64,000 nucleotides of DNA from Acidobacteriota bacterium (GTDB taxonomy: Bacteria > Acidobacteriota > Terriglobia > Terriglobales > Acidobacteriaceae). A program made the translations under genes and the position numbers. The DNA is taken from contig JAJZDM010000006.1 in NCBI GenBank assembly GCA_021806005.1, forward strand, positions 1-64,000, given 5' to 3'. Below the pieces are notes generated by a model. It was not told the DNA's origin. It saw only the letters and a program-made list of their open reading frames with translations, and made no database searches. Below are positions 1 to 10,017 of the stretch, piece by piece (the first letter of the stretch is position 1; every line of letters starts with the position of its first letter).

Positions 1-145
1 TGGTTGCGGCTACCTGAATGTTGCGCAGCTCGCCGCGCTCGGCATCCCACGCCGCGCGAAAGATTCCTTTGCGTGTGTCGGAGCCGAGCAGGATCCATCG
101 CGGCGTGGGCGGGACCTGAGTTGGGGCTGGTCCCGAGCCGGGCAT
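1..145 (-). CDS. Partial (N-terminal part) 6-phosphogluconolactonase-like / beta-propeller lactonase family protein, runs off left edge
   Basis: Reverse-strand translation from 145: MPGSGPAPTQVPPTPRWILLGSDTRKGIFRAAWDAERGELRNIQVAAT; WILLGSDTRKGI..A.WDAERGEL resembles the first blade of lactonase-family propellers. A start 12 nt upstream is also possible. Confidence 0.45.
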   Translation of the reverse strand, partial: MPGSGPAPTQVPPTPRWILLGSDTRKGIFRAAWDAERGELRNIQVAAT

Positions 146-284
146 GGAGTCCGCCATCGCCCTCAGTGCAAAGGGAAGCGGGGGAAAAGAGCGGAGCATC
201 TGTCTTCGCGTCGTCCGGGATTGCATCTGGCCTGCACCTCGTGGGTGTACTCCGGAAGAGCCCGGTCCTGCGGCGGGGCCTGGT

Positions 285-935
285 CTACAGGGTTTCCGCC
301 AGCGCTTGTGGTTCCCCGGGAAGCTTGTAGTCGAACTCTTCGGGATGGGTCATGGGTCCGATGACGGGCAAGGTGGGAAGGTTGGCGGTATGGCCAGCCT
401 CCTCGACCACGGCGGCCACCTGATGCAGCACCTCATCGACGCTCATCGTATACATTTCGCGGCCGTTGTCATAGCCGCTCTCGATGGCCTGTTTGAGATA
501 CCGACCCGCGGCCTGCGCGGCAAGGTAGTCCGTAATCACCTTTCCGTTGCGGCGCTTCTGTTCCACCCATGCCTGGTTAGGCATAGCGATCCACAACGGC
601 TTTCCATTTATGGCAAAGCGTATATCTGTCGCATCGGCGTGGCGGGTTGCAATGGCCACCACCGTGCCCTTCCAGACGCAGTGCAGCTTTTCGGAGGTCC
701 AACGGTCGGTTGCTACAAAGTCTTCGTACATGGCTCTTTCAGGGTAGACGCTGGGTCTTGCGTAAGGCAAGCTGCCGGTCTGGAATCCGTCCGGCAAGGG
801 GGCGTTGTGAAACCCCCTCTGCTTTTGATTTATACTCCTGACATCCTGTTCGGAGTCCGCCATCAGGAACGTCCGCGGATGACGCTCACTCCCTTTGTTC
901 ATTCGATCGAAGCGTCCGGTGGCTTGATCTTTCAA
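285..935 (-). CDS. Conserved hypothetical protein
   Basis: 216-aa ORF, same strand as upstream partial gene; start may be internal (MADSEQDV...). No family recognised. Confidence 0.6.
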   Translation of the reverse strand: MKDQATGRFDRMNKGSERHPRTFLMADSEQDVRSINQKQRGFHNAPLPDGFQTGSLPYARPSVYPERAMYEDFVATDRWTSEKLHCVWKGTVVAIATRHADATDIRFAINGKPLWIAMPNQAWVEQKRRNGKVITDYLAAQAAGRYLKQAIESGYDNGREMYTMSVDEVLHQVAAVVEEAGHTANLPTLPVIGPMTHPEEFDYKLPGEPQALAETL

Positions 936-975
936 AACTCGCTTTCTTTCTTGGCATCCCTACAAGGACTATCCC

Positions 976-2166
976 GTGCGTACACCGCTGCTAACGCTTT
1001 TTCTTCTCCAGCCATTCGTTCTGGCTGTGTTTGTACCGGCTCAAACTCCGGCCAGGCCCGCGGTGAAGCCGGAAGCCGGGAGCCCGCCAGATGTTCTGAT
1101 CTTCGCGAACGGAGATCGCCTTACCGGCAAGCTGGAGGGTGTTACGGCTGGAAACGTCGTTTTCGATAGCGACATGGCGGGTAAACTCACGATCTCGATT
1201 GATAAAATCAAGGAGTTGCGTTCGGGTGCTCAGTTTGCTCTTCTCCGCAAAGGGGTGATCGTCAAGAAGCAGGCGGTTCCGGAGGGTTCTGTGGAGGTAG
1301 CCGGCGGGAGCCTCAAGCTGACCCCGGCACAGGGGCAGGCTCCTGCCGAGGTTCCCGCCAGCCAGGTGAACTACCTGATCGACCGCGCCTCCTTTGACAA
1401 GACGATAAGCCAGAAGCCTGGACTCTTCGGTGGATGGAGCGGCACGCTTACCGGCGGCGCGAGCATAGAGCGCTCCACAACGAGCGGCACCACCATGAAC
1501 GCGAGCGCGGCGCTGGTGCGGGCCATCCCTGGGGTTCCGTGGATGGATCCCAGCAACCGCACGATTGTGAACATCAATGAGAGTTATGGAAAGCTCTCCA
1601 CGCCGGTGATTCCGCCTACCGTTCCAGCCTCACCGCTGAGCGTGGTGGTCACCAGCATCTTTCACGCGGGACTGGAGCGAGACGAGTACTTCAGTCCTCG
1701 ATTGTTTGCCTTGGGACATGTCGCCTTTGACCATAACTTTGGTCAAGGCCTGGAGCTCCAGCAGGTCTACGGAGGCGGTATTGGCTATACGGTGATCAAG
1801 GATTCCAGGCAGGAACTCGATGTCAAGGCAGACATGCAGTACGAAGAGCAGCAGTACTTCTCTTCTACCGTTGGTGGGGTCACCACTACCACACCTTCGG
1901 TGAATATCATCGGCTCTACCTTCTTTGAGGGGTATACCCGTAACCTGCCGCACAAGGTTCTCTTTACGGAGACGGCCAGCGTGCTGCCCGGGTGGAATAA
2001 CCTGAGTGCGTTCTCCGCGGATCTGACGGCCGCACTCACGATGCCGGTCTTCAAGCGCCTGAGCGCGACGGCATCGGTGGATGACGGCTTCCTCAACGAT
2101 CCAGCGCAGTACTACCAGAAGAACTCCTTCCAGTTCATCACCGGGGTTACCTACGTTCTGCCGTAG
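976..2166 (+). CDS. DUF481/YdiY-like outer-membrane beta-barrel protein
   Basis: Signal peptide MRTPLLTLFLLQPFVLAVFVPAQ; FANGDRLTGKLEGVTAGNVVFDSDMAGKLTISIDKIKEL is typical of DUF481 proteins; C-terminal barrel-like alternation. Confidence 0.75.
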   Translation: MRTPLLTLFLLQPFVLAVFVPAQTPARPAVKPEAGSPPDVLIFANGDRLTGKLEGVTAGNVVFDSDMAGKLTISIDKIKELRSGAQFALLRKGVIVKKQAVPEGSVEVAGGSLKLTPAQGQAPAEVPASQVNYLIDRASFDKTISQKPGLFGGWSGTLTGGASIERSTTSGTTMNASAALVRAIPGVPWMDPSNRTIVNINESYGKLSTPVIPPTVPASPLSVVVTSIFHAGLERDEYFSPRLFALGHVAFDHNFGQGLELQQVYGGGIGYTVIKDSRQELDVKADMQYEEQQYFSSTVGGVTTTTPSVNIIGSTFFEGYTRNLPHKVLFTETASVLPGWNNLSAFSADLTAALTMPVFKRLSATASVDDGFLNDPAQYYQKNSFQFITGVTYVLP

Positions 2167-2457
2167 GTTCCTGGGCTGGCAAGGGCAGGGGGGAGACTCC
2201 TGGGGGCGAAGCGGGCACCTCGTGAAATGCCTCCCTTTCGTACCCTCCGGGCTGTACCCCGGCTCCCTCCGGGGCTCCGGGATGTTCTAATGGCATTTAG
2301 AGGCAAATAGCCAGCAATGTTCTAATAGATGGATGCATGCCTGCCACCTGGGAGGGCAAAGAGTACTCTCTCCGCCCCACTCGGCAAACAGTGCCTGTTG
2401 GGGACCGCGAAGCGGGGAACCCGGGCCCAGCAGCAGATCTTCAGGAGTTCAGATTCG

Positions 2458-3201
2458 ATGTTTGATGTGCGGAGATTGACGGTAAAGTTGGTTTTTTCGA
2501 GTTTGGCGGCGTGCCTGCTGGCAGGAGCGTTTGTTCCGGCGACAGCCCAGACTCAAAACAAAAAGAAAAAGAAGCAGAAGCAGCAGGAGAGCGCCGTCCA
2601 CCACGAGACGAATGCTACCCGGCTTGAGCGCATCCGCCTGGCCACGAAACAGACCTATTCCTATCGCTATGAGATTATCGGCGGGGGCGGTCTGCTGCGC
2701 TTTCGCAGCGGAGAGTACCTGCAGAAGAACAATGAGGTTACCTGGGCTGCGGCGTTCAACTACTATCTGAATCGCAAGTTCGCTCTGGTGGGCGATGCCC
2801 GCGGTTCGTTTGGAAACGCTCGTGCGTACACCGGCATCAGCAACCCCTACGGTGTGTATCGGCCACAGATCAATGAGTACTTCTTTCTGGGCGGTGTGAG
2901 CTATCGCTTTTACACCAGGCAAAAGCTTGCGGTGAGCGTTCAGGGGCTCGGCGGTGACGCCTGGGGTGTCTTCAGCGGCGGCAGCAAAGGGATTCCTTCG
3001 ACGCTTCTTGGGCTGTGGCATAGCGACCAGCGCCCGGCCTTTTCCAGCGGGGTGAGCTTGGACTACAACCTAGCTCCGAATTGGGCGGCGCGGGTTACAC
3101 CCACCTGGATTGGGACCGACTTCATCGGCCCGAATGGAGCGAGCATACAGAATAACTTCGGTATCAACTTTGGCATCCTGTATCGTTTTGGCCAGCGCTA
3201 A
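2458..3201 (+). CDS. Outer-membrane beta-barrel hypothetical protein
   Basis: ORF 2329-3201; ATG at 2458 preceded by purine-rich CAGGAG; signal peptide ending ATAQ, lysine-rich linker, C-terminal NFGINFGILYRFGQR barrel-like end. Confidence 0.65.
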   Translation: MFDVRRLTVKLVFSSLAACLLAGAFVPATAQTQNKKKKKQKQQESAVHHETNATRLERIRLATKQTYSYRYEIIGGGGLLRFRSGEYLQKNNEVTWAAAFNYYLNRKFALVGDARGSFGNARAYTGISNPYGVYRPQINEYFFLGGVSYRFYTRQKLAVSVQGLGGDAWGVFSGGSKGIPSTLLGLWHSDQRPAFSSGVSLDYNLAPNWAARVTPTWIGTDFIGPNGASIQNNFGINFGILYRFGQR

Positions 3202-3267
3202 GCCATTTTCCCTGTACGTGTAACGGGAGCCGCGACACGCATGGGCGTTATCCTCGGATCTTTGTTG

Positions 3268-3289
3268 CGCTGCAGGTTTGCCTGCAGCG
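3268..3289. repeat. Perfect 9-bp inverted repeat (CGCTGCAGG tttg CCTGCAGCG)
   Basis: Read directly; 4-nt loop, no poly-T tail. Confidence 0.6.
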
Positions 3290-3368
3290 GAGCAAGGAGA
3301 GCGCTACCGCAAGTCCTCTCCAGGGCGCCCGGCAACAGGAAGATTTTGCCAGGGGGTAGAATATTCCT

Positions 3369-3644
3369 ATGTCCAAAGGCTGGGAATCGAAGGGTGCCGA
3401 GGAGCAGCAGGCGGAGGCTGAGCGCAGGGCCGAATCAACCTCCGGGCAGACTCCCGAGGCCGTGCGGGCCGAGGTAGCCCGCGTCGAGGCGGAGCGCAGG
3501 CGCCGCGTCCAATCACTGGAGCTCCAGCGGGAGCGGGTTTTATCGGAGCGCACCTCAAACGCTCACCGCCGTAGTGCTCTGGAACTGGCTCTGGCCACAA
3601 TCGAGCGGGAGTTGGAGCAACTCGGCTGGTCGATCAAGGTTTGA
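3369..3644 (+). CDS. Small charged coiled-coil-like hypothetical protein
   Basis: 91 aa, Glu/Arg-rich (EEQQAEAERRAES...RVEAERRRRVQSLELQRERV). Confidence 0.5.
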   Translation: MSKGWESKGAEEQQAEAERRAESTSGQTPEAVRAEVARVEAERRRRVQSLELQRERVLSERTSNAHRRSALELALATIERELEQLGWSIKV

Positions 3645-3948
3645 CACTCAGACCGGCTCCGGCCGATCGCGACTCGCTGGGATGGGCGCTCTCCTCACCT
3701 TTGAGGCGGAGTGCGTGTCGAGATTGAAGAGTCGCTCCCAAAGCAAAAATGTAGCCGCTGCACGGAGAATCAGCATAACCGGACCCCATTGAGCGTCCTG
3801 AGAGGCGGTCTTTTCTCAGGAAAAGGTGCCTCTCAGACCTTTGCTCCGGCAGAGGAGCCCCGTTTCCGTTTTCGAAACGATTCGTTCGGGGATGCAATCG
3901 CCTTCGTCCCGGTTGCCGGATATTCCGACGGGGATGCGCGGCAGAGCC

Positions 3949-3990
3949 TTCCTTCTGCTCCGGCAGGGAAGGCTGCCGGAGCAGAAGGAA
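3949..3990. repeat. Perfect 18-bp inverted repeat with 6-nt loop in convergent intergenic region
   Basis: TTCCTTCTGCTCCGGCAG-ggaagg-CTGCCGGAGCAGAAGGAA read directly from sequence. Confidence 0.8.
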
Positions 3991-4046
3991 CCAGGAAAGA
4001 CGCCCATGGAGGAGGAAGCTCCGCAGGATGGTGCGGGAAGATGCCG

Positions 4047-4334
4047 CTACCGTTCTTCGTCGTTGCTCGCGTTCTGATCCTTCAGCTTGCTGGCGATGTT
4101 GGACCAGACGGCGTCGCTGGGGTCACCCATGGGCTCAAAGAGACTCTTGGCCTGCTCGGCGATGGTCTCCAGATCGCGCACCAGGGCGGCACAGTTGGCA
4201 TGTTCCCGGAAGAAGTTGGCGAAGCGGGGGTCGGCGCTGATGGAGCCGCCGCTGGCTTCAAAGAGTTCCGGAAGGTACTCTTCAAACTCGGCAGTGGTCA
4301 TCTTGTCGAGGTTGATTGAGGCGAGGTCCTTCAT
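4047..4334 (-). CDS. Small putative anti-sigma / sigma-associated protein
   Basis: 95 aa; ATG at 4334 overlaps the stop of the ECF sigma gene (ends 4331), giving an ATGA-type overlap; sequence LPELFEASGG...HANCAALVRDLE. Confidence 0.5.
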   Translation of the reverse strand: MKDLASINLDKMTTAEFEEYLPELFEASGGSISADPRFANFFREHANCAALVRDLETIAEQAKSLFEPMGDPSDAVWSNIASKLKDQNASNDEER

Positions 4335-5161
4335 CGCGATGCCTCCATCAGCCGGTTTTCAGGCTGCAGGTTCTGAGGGTCGCGCAGCAGTTCGCGCAGC
4401 CGCAGGCGAGCCTTGTGGAGTTGAGACTTGCTGTTGCCGGTGGAGCACTCCAGCATGGTGGCGATTTCGTTGTGTTCGAAGCCCTCCACGTCATGGAGCA
4501 CGAAGACCATCCGGTACCCGGGAGGGAGCATGGCGACGGCGCGCTCCAGCGTCACGCGGTCCACGGAGCCCGAGAGCAGGGTGTCGCGGGAGCCGAAGTC
4601 ACGCTTGGGCGCATCCTCCTCAGACGGGTTGATGGTCTCTTCCAGAGAGACCAGTTGAAGGCCCTTCTTACGCAGATGCATGAGAACAAGGTTGACCGTG
4701 AGGCGGTGCAGCCAGGTGGAGAAGGCGCTTTCGCCGCGGAAGCTGTCCAGCTTGCGGAAGAGATGAAGAAAGGCCTCCTGGGTCATATCCTCGGCCTCTG
4801 AGACGTTGCCGAGCATGCGCAGGCAGAGCGTATAGACACGCCGTTTGTGGAGGGCGTAGAGTCGCGCAAAGGCATCGGGGTCGCCTTTCTTTGCGCGCTC
4901 AATGGCGTCGGCTTCGCCGGCGATTGGAGCATTCCGCTTGAACAAGCCGGGGTTCGGTTCCGTCTGCATTCTTGGTAGGCCTTGAAGTTCCATAGATAAG
5001 TCTGTCCGTTCCTGGCCAGATACGGCCCGCTGATCGAACGGCGCAGGGACACTACTGTAACTGTAACTCTCCGCGCTGGATAAAAGTTTCAGATGCTTGG
5101 ACGAAGCAAACCCTCTGCAGGGTTGTCCTCCGGGGGAGGCCGGGCGCGGAGAGAAGGGCAA
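4331..5161 (-). CDS. ECF-type RNA polymerase sigma factor (sigma-70 family)
   Basis: DPDAFARLYALHKRRVYTLCLRMLGNVSEAEDMTQEAFLHLFRKLDSFRGESAFSTWLHRLTVNLVLMHLRKK (region 2) and LPPGYRMVFVLHDVEGFEHNEIATMLECSTGNSKSQLHKARLRLRELL (region 4). True start probably internal. Confidence 0.92.
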   Translation of the reverse strand: MPFSPRPASPGGQPCRGFASSKHLKLLSSAESYSYSSVPAPFDQRAVSGQERTDLSMELQGLPRMQTEPNPGLFKRNAPIAGEADAIERAKKGDPDAFARLYALHKRRVYTLCLRMLGNVSEAEDMTQEAFLHLFRKLDSFRGESAFSTWLHRLTVNLVLMHLRKKGLQLVSLEETINPSEEDAPKRDFGSRDTLLSGSVDRVTLERAVAMLPPGYRMVFVLHDVEGFEHNEIATMLECSTGNSKSQLHKARLRLRELLRDPQNLQPENRLMEASR

Positions 5162-5235
5162 ATCCTAGATTTTACGGTGGATGATGGTTTCTACCGGGAG
5201 GTTCGGCGTCGTACACACGGGTATTTTGTTGGTCT

Positions 5236-6480
5236 TCAGCTTCCCAGGAATCGGGCGTAGAGAGAGCGAGCCAGCCCGACGTCCGTGGTGCCCTGCACGA
5301 GGGCCCGGCCGTCGGGGAAGACGGTGAGGGTGTAGGCACCGTAGCTGAAGCGAAGGAGAAGACCGTTGGCGCGGGCGTCGCGGACCTCTCCGAGACGATC
5401 CAGACGGGTTTTCAACTCGCCAAGGTCGATGGAGTGCTGATGCTGATGGATCTGTACCGAGTTGCGTCCACAAAGGGTGATGTGCGGCCGCTGTTCACCG
5501 GAGAGCGCGCGGAAGTTGCGCTGGTCGCAGACCTCGCATCCGGGCCGGGGGGCGCCGGTGGAGATCTCGGAGCGAAACAGGGTCCCCTGGGGGTTCGGAG
5601 TCCAGAGATCAAAGGAGACAAGGGAGCGGCGCATCAGGTGGGGTTGATGGGTGAGAAACTTCAGGGCCTCTGTCGTCTGAATCGAGGCGGCCAGGTTGAC
5701 GGCCATGGACAGAATGCCGGCGGTGTCGCAGGTCTCCAGGTTGCCGGAGGGCGCCGAAGGGAAGATGCAGGCCAGACAGGCGGTCGGTTCGACAACCGGC
5801 GCTGCTTGGCTGCATGCTGTTGCATCCTTTTCTGCAGGGCCGGATATGGTTTGGCTGGCCGGTCTGGGCAGGATGTTCATGGTGGCCGCGTAGGCGCCGA
5901 CGGCGGCGGCGTAGATCCAGGGGCGGCCGTCACGGACGCAGAGGTCGTTGATCAGGTAGCGGGTCTCGTAGTTGTCCGTGCAATCCAGGACGAGATCTGC
6001 AGCCAGGAACTGGGCGGCGTTCCGGGGGACCAGATCGGCGACGTGCGCTGTGACCTGGACGCTGGAGTTGATGCGCGCCAGATGGCGGCGTGCAGCTTCT
6101 GCCTTGGGCAGAGCCAGGTGGGCATCCGCTTCGTCGAAGAGCATCTGACGCTGCAGGTTGGATGGTTCCACGAAGTCCCTGTCGATGAGGGTGAGGTGAC
6201 CTACGCCGGCTCTTGCGAGCAGGCTGGCGGTGGCGGCTCCCGTGGCGCCTACGCCGACGATGACCACATGGGCGCGGCCGAGCAGGTGCTGGCCGGCTTC
6301 GCCGATGCCGGCAAAGAGAACCTGCCGGGAGTAGCGTTCGCGGTCGGTGATGGCGTGATCCGGGAGGGCGTGCGAGAGGGCTGCGGGATGCTCCGGAGGG
6401 GTCTCCGAATTTGCTTCCGGACCCGCGTCAGGAGCCGGGTTCGCGTCGAGGTTGCCGGGGTCGGAGAGGAACGCGGACAT
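5236..6480 (-). CDS. ThiF/MoeB-type E1-like adenylyltransferase
   Basis: RYSRQVLFAGIGEAGQHLLGRAHVVIVGVGATGAATASLLARAGVGHLTLIDRDFVEPSNLQRQMLFDEADA; C-terminus TLTVFPDGRALVQGTTDVGLARSLYARFLG as in ThiF-type proteins. Likely start MSAFLSDPG at 6480. Confidence 0.88.
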   Translation of the reverse strand: MSAFLSDPGNLDANPAPDAGPEANSETPPEHPAALSHALPDHAITDRERYSRQVLFAGIGEAGQHLLGRAHVVIVGVGATGAATASLLARAGVGHLTLIDRDFVEPSNLQRQMLFDEADAHLALPKAEAARRHLARINSSVQVTAHVADLVPRNAAQFLAADLVLDCTDNYETRYLINDLCVRDGRPWIYAAAVGAYAATMNILPRPASQTISGPAEKDATACSQAAPVVEPTACLACIFPSAPSGNLETCDTAGILSMAVNLAASIQTTEALKFLTHQPHLMRRSLVSFDLWTPNPQGTLFRSEISTGAPRPGCEVCDQRNFRALSGEQRPHITLCGRNSVQIHQHQHSIDLGELKTRLDRLGEVRDARANGLLLRFSYGAYTLTVFPDGRALVQGTTDVGLARSLYARFLGS

Positions 6481-6804
6481 ATATCTGGAGTATACGTTCG
6501 CGGTGGGGCCTGGAGGGGCTCCTGGAAACGCCTGGGCGGTTCGGCTTTGGCAGGAAGGCAACTGTAAAATGATAGTGATACGGAACCGTGGAAGGGGAGT
6601 GCTTTTGCCGCTTTGCGGTACAGGCCGCCGCAGGATGGAGCATCGCAGAGGACTGGTAGGCGGCATTCCAAATTGAGGGTTGAGAGGAAGGCGGCGTTGG
6701 CGCGGAGCGAGTGGTTGAGCGAGCGCGAGAGAGAGCGACGCCCCGCGCGCCTGCTGGAGGTTGGGGGGCCAGGGGGAACTGTGCAGCAGGCCCGCTGCTG
6801 GCGG

Positions 6805-9800
6805 ATGAGGCATTGGATGCTGGCCCTTGCGCTGCTACCGGTGGCGAGGATGACGAAGGCTTCAACTCTATCGGACGGGACCCCGGTTGCGCAGAGTGTG
6901 CAGCATACGCTGCCGGCACTGCACGTCAGCCTCTGGTCAAAGACCGGCGCGACGGTGACAGCCGTGAGGTTCGCCGGAGTCACTTTTCCCGCGGGAGATG
7001 CGATCTTCTCCCAATTGGAGCAGAGGGTGGGCCAGCCGCTGGACCCGGGCAAGGTGCGCGACGATGAACGGCGGCTTTTTGCGACCGGATTGTACCTGGA
7101 TCTCAGTGTGGATTTAGTGGCGTCTGAGGCTGGCGTCATCCTTGTCTACTCCGGCCAGCCGCGCTACTTCGTAGGCAGAGTGACGATTGTGGGGGTAAAC
7201 GACGGCCGGCTGACATCGCTGCTGGAGTTTTCGACCCGGCTGGATCCGGGTGCTCCGTTCAGTGATGGGGCGCTGGCGACCTCAGTAGAGGCGGTGAAGG
7301 AGGCGTTGGCGGAGAATGGTTTCTTTGTTCCGACCGTAGCCATGCAGACCAGCGTGGATGACCTTGCGCACCAGGTGAACGTTACGTTTACGGTAAGCAC
7401 CGGACCGCAGGCCCATATTGGATCCGTGACGGTGGACGGCCCCGACCCTGGGATGGACATTCCAACCTTTCGCAGCAAGGGGCACATGGACTGCGGCCGA
7501 TTGACAACGCTATGGGATACGGCCTTTCACCGGAGTTGCATTCTGAAGGTGACTCGCGGGACGGTGAGCAACGCACTCTCTGGAGTGCGCGCCTTCTACC
7601 AGAACGAAGACCGCCTGGAGGGAACCATCAGCCTGCAGCGCTCGCTCTATCAACTCCCCACCCGGCAGGTGGACTATGACTTTTATGCCAATCAGGGGCC
7701 GCGGGTGGAGGTAGAGGTGGATGGGGTGAAGCTCTCCCGGTCGCACATCAAGCTGCTGGTTCCCGTCTATGAAGAGGGAGCCGTGGACCGCGACCTGCTC
7801 AACGAGGGCATGTACAACATCAAGGACTATCTGCAGCAGAAGGGCTACTTCAATGTGATGGCGAAGGTGGAGTTGCTGAACAGTGGCAACAGAGACGTGA
7901 AGGTGTTGTATACCGTGCACACCGGCCGCAAGCACAAGGTGACGGCGGTCACCATCCGCGGCAACAAGTACTTCGATCGCAGCACGCTGGAGAAGTTGAT
8001 GCGAGTGAAGAAGGCGGACGCCTACCAGCGCAGCGGGCAGTACAGCGCGCAACTGGTGGCAGAGGATGTGAACTCGATGGAGGCGCTCTACCAGGCCAAC
8101 GGGTTCAGCCAAGTGAAGGTGACGCCGACGATAAAGGCGATCGACACCGGGCCGGGAGGAAAGCCGCTGAAGGTATCTCAGCTCCAGGTACTGTTCACCG
8201 TGGAGGAGGGACCGCAACAGAGGTTTGGCAAGGTGGAGTTGACCGGCGTGGCGGGTGCATACAGGCCGGAGGTGGTGGCGATGCTGAGCTCCAGGACCGG
8301 CCAGCCCTTTTCGCTGAATACACTGTCGAACGACCGTGATGCGATCCTGGGATACTATCTGGCCCATGGCTTTGACCATGCGCGGGTAGAGATTACCGAG
8401 CATGTGGATCCATCGAACGCAGCGCGAACGGATGTGGAGCTCCAGGTGATTCCGGGGCAGCAGGTGAAGGTGCAGAACGTTCTGCTCTCCGGCGTTGTGC
8501 ATACCCGGGTCAAGGATGTGCTGAACCAGATCCGGGTTCATGCGGGCGACCCACTGGATCAGGCTGCGCTGCTGGAGACGCAGCGCAACCTTTACAACAT
8601 GGCTCTGTTCAGCGAGGTGAACGCGGTGGCGCAGAACCCGATGGGGGACTCGCCGGAGAAGAATGTACTGGTGCAGGTGACCGAGGCCAGGCGCTGGGAT
8701 GTGACCTACGGCTTTGGCTTTGAGGCGCAGACGGGTACGCCGGGGGTGGTGACAGGTCTGCCCAAGGGATCCACGACGGCGGCCCAGAACGGAAAGGCGG
8801 GGGTCAGTCCGCGGGTGTCACTGGATGTGGCGCGGATCAATCTGCGGGGTACGCAGGATTCGCTGACCCTGCACTCAGACTATGGACTGCTGGAGGAGAT
8901 TGCGTCGCTCACCTTCAACGTGCCGCTGTTCTTCGGCAAACAGAATCTGACCGGGTCGATCTCCGGTGGGTACTCCAACATTCAGGACATTACCACGTTT
9001 GCTTCTTCCACGCTGCAGGGCGATCTGCGGCTGACCGAGAAGGTGAAGCGTGCCGACACGTTGATCTACGACTTTGAGTATCGGCGGGTGTCGGTGAATC
9101 CAAACTCGCTGGAGATCACGCCAGATCTGATTCCGCTGCTCTCCGAACCGGTGATTGTGGGCGGGCCGCAGGTGACCTGGATCCATGACACACGCGATCC
9201 GGGTCCGCTGAACGCGACGAAGGGGCACTTTCTCTCCTTGCAGGAGTTTGTGGCCAGCTCCAAGTTCGGATCACAGGCCAACTTCAACTCGCTGGATGGC
9301 ACGGAGTCTTCGTATTACAAGCTGGGCAAGGGGTATGTGTTTGCGCGCAGTCTGCGCATTGCCTTTCAAAAATCGTGGGGATTGAACCCGAACGCATTCA
9401 ATGCGGGACAGCAGATAGGGGTGGTCTCCACCGCGTGCGCTGGATCGTTGCTGGAGACCAACCCGACCTGCGACGCGGTACCTCTGCCGGAGCGACTGTA
9501 TGTGGGTGGAACGGACTCTCATCGTGGATTTGGTCTGAATGACGGCGGGCCGCGCGATCTGACCACGGGCTATCCGGTGGGAGGATCGGGCGCGGTGGTG
9601 AACAGTTTTGAGCTGCGTATGCCCCCCTCGACCCTGCCGCTGGTGGGCGACAGCATCTCATTCGTGCTCTTCCATGACATGGGAAATGCGTTCGAATATC
9701 CGGGGGATATGTTCAAGAGCATCGAGCACTTTCATCAGCCGGACAGGACTGCGTGCAGGGATCTGACGGGACCGCTGGCGGCTGCGGGTGGCGTGGCTTC

Positions 9801-10014
9801 CAATGCCGTAGGGAGTTGCAACTTCAACTACTACTCGCATGCGGTCGGCGTCGGGATGCGCTATGGAACGCCGGTGGGGCCCATCCGGCTGGACTTCAGC
9901 TATAACCTCGACCCGCCGATCTATCCGGTCTTCGACGATTTCACCGGTGTCCCGCCGTATGTTGGCGAGGCGAGTCACTTCAACTTCTTTTTCAGTATCG
10001 GACAGGCGTTCTAA
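6805..10014 (+). CDS. BamA/TamA-family outer-membrane protein assembly factor with POTRA repeats
   Basis: ORF 6613-10014; signal-like MRHWMLALALLPVARMTKA; repeated POTRA-like units; C-terminal Omp85 signatures (RLYVGGTDSHRGF, SFELRMP, GMRYGTPVGPIRLDFSYNLDPP, terminal FNFFFSIGQAF). Confidence 0.88.
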   Translation: MRHWMLALALLPVARMTKASTLSDGTPVAQSVQHTLPALHVSLWSKTGATVTAVRFAGVTFPAGDAIFSQLEQRVGQPLDPGKVRDDERRLFATGLYLDLSVDLVASEAGVILVYSGQPRYFVGRVTIVGVNDGRLTSLLEFSTRLDPGAPFSDGALATSVEAVKEALAENGFFVPTVAMQTSVDDLAHQVNVTFTVSTGPQAHIGSVTVDGPDPGMDIPTFRSKGHMDCGRLTTLWDTAFHRSCILKVTRGTVSNALSGVRAFYQNEDRLEGTISLQRSLYQLPTRQVDYDFYANQGPRVEVEVDGVKLSRSHIKLLVPVYEEGAVDRDLLNEGMYNIKDYLQQKGYFNVMAKVELLNSGNRDVKVLYTVHTGRKHKVTAVTIRGNKYFDRSTLEKLMRVKKADAYQRSGQYSAQLVAEDVNSMEALYQANGFSQVKVTPTIKAIDTGPGGKPLKVSQLQVLFTVEEGPQQRFGKVELTGVAGAYRPEVVAMLSSRTGQPFSLNTLSNDRDAILGYYLAHGFDHARVEITEHVDPSNAARTDVELQVIPGQQVKVQNVLLSGVVHTRVKDVLNQIRVHAGDPLDQAALLETQRNLYNMALFSEVNAVAQNPMGDSPEKNVLVQVTEARRWDVTYGFGFEAQTGTPGVVTGLPKGSTTAAQNGKAGVSPRVSLDVARINLRGTQDSLTLHSDYGLLEEIASLTFNVPLFFGKQNLTGSISGGYSNIQDITTFASSTLQGDLRLTEKVKRADTLIYDFEYRRVSVNPNSLEITPDLIPLLSEPVIVGGPQVTWIHDTRDPGPLNATKGHFLSLQEFVASSKFGSQANFNSLDGTESSYYKLGKGYVFARSLRIAFQKSWGLNPNAFNAGQQIGVVSTACAGSLLETNPTCDAVPLPERLYVGGTDSHRGFGLNDGGPRDLTTGYPVGGSGAVVNSFELRMPPSTLPLVGDSISFVLFHDMGNAFEYPGDMFKSIEHFHQPDRTACRDLTGPLAAAGGVASNAVGSCNFNYYSHAVGVGMRYGTPVGPIRLDFSYNLDPPIYPVFDDFTGVPPYVGEASHFNFFFSIGQAF

Positions 10015-10017
10015 GCG

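Noticed and set aside
2251-2281. GC-rich CCCCGG...CCGGGG hairpin upstream of the 2458 outer-membrane gene
   Set aside because: Only 6-bp arms in GC-rich DNA and no U tract; could arise by chance.
7510-8541. 343-aa minus-strand ORF in the BamA-like gene
   Set aside because: Leu/His-rich antisense translation, inside a clear Omp85 gene.
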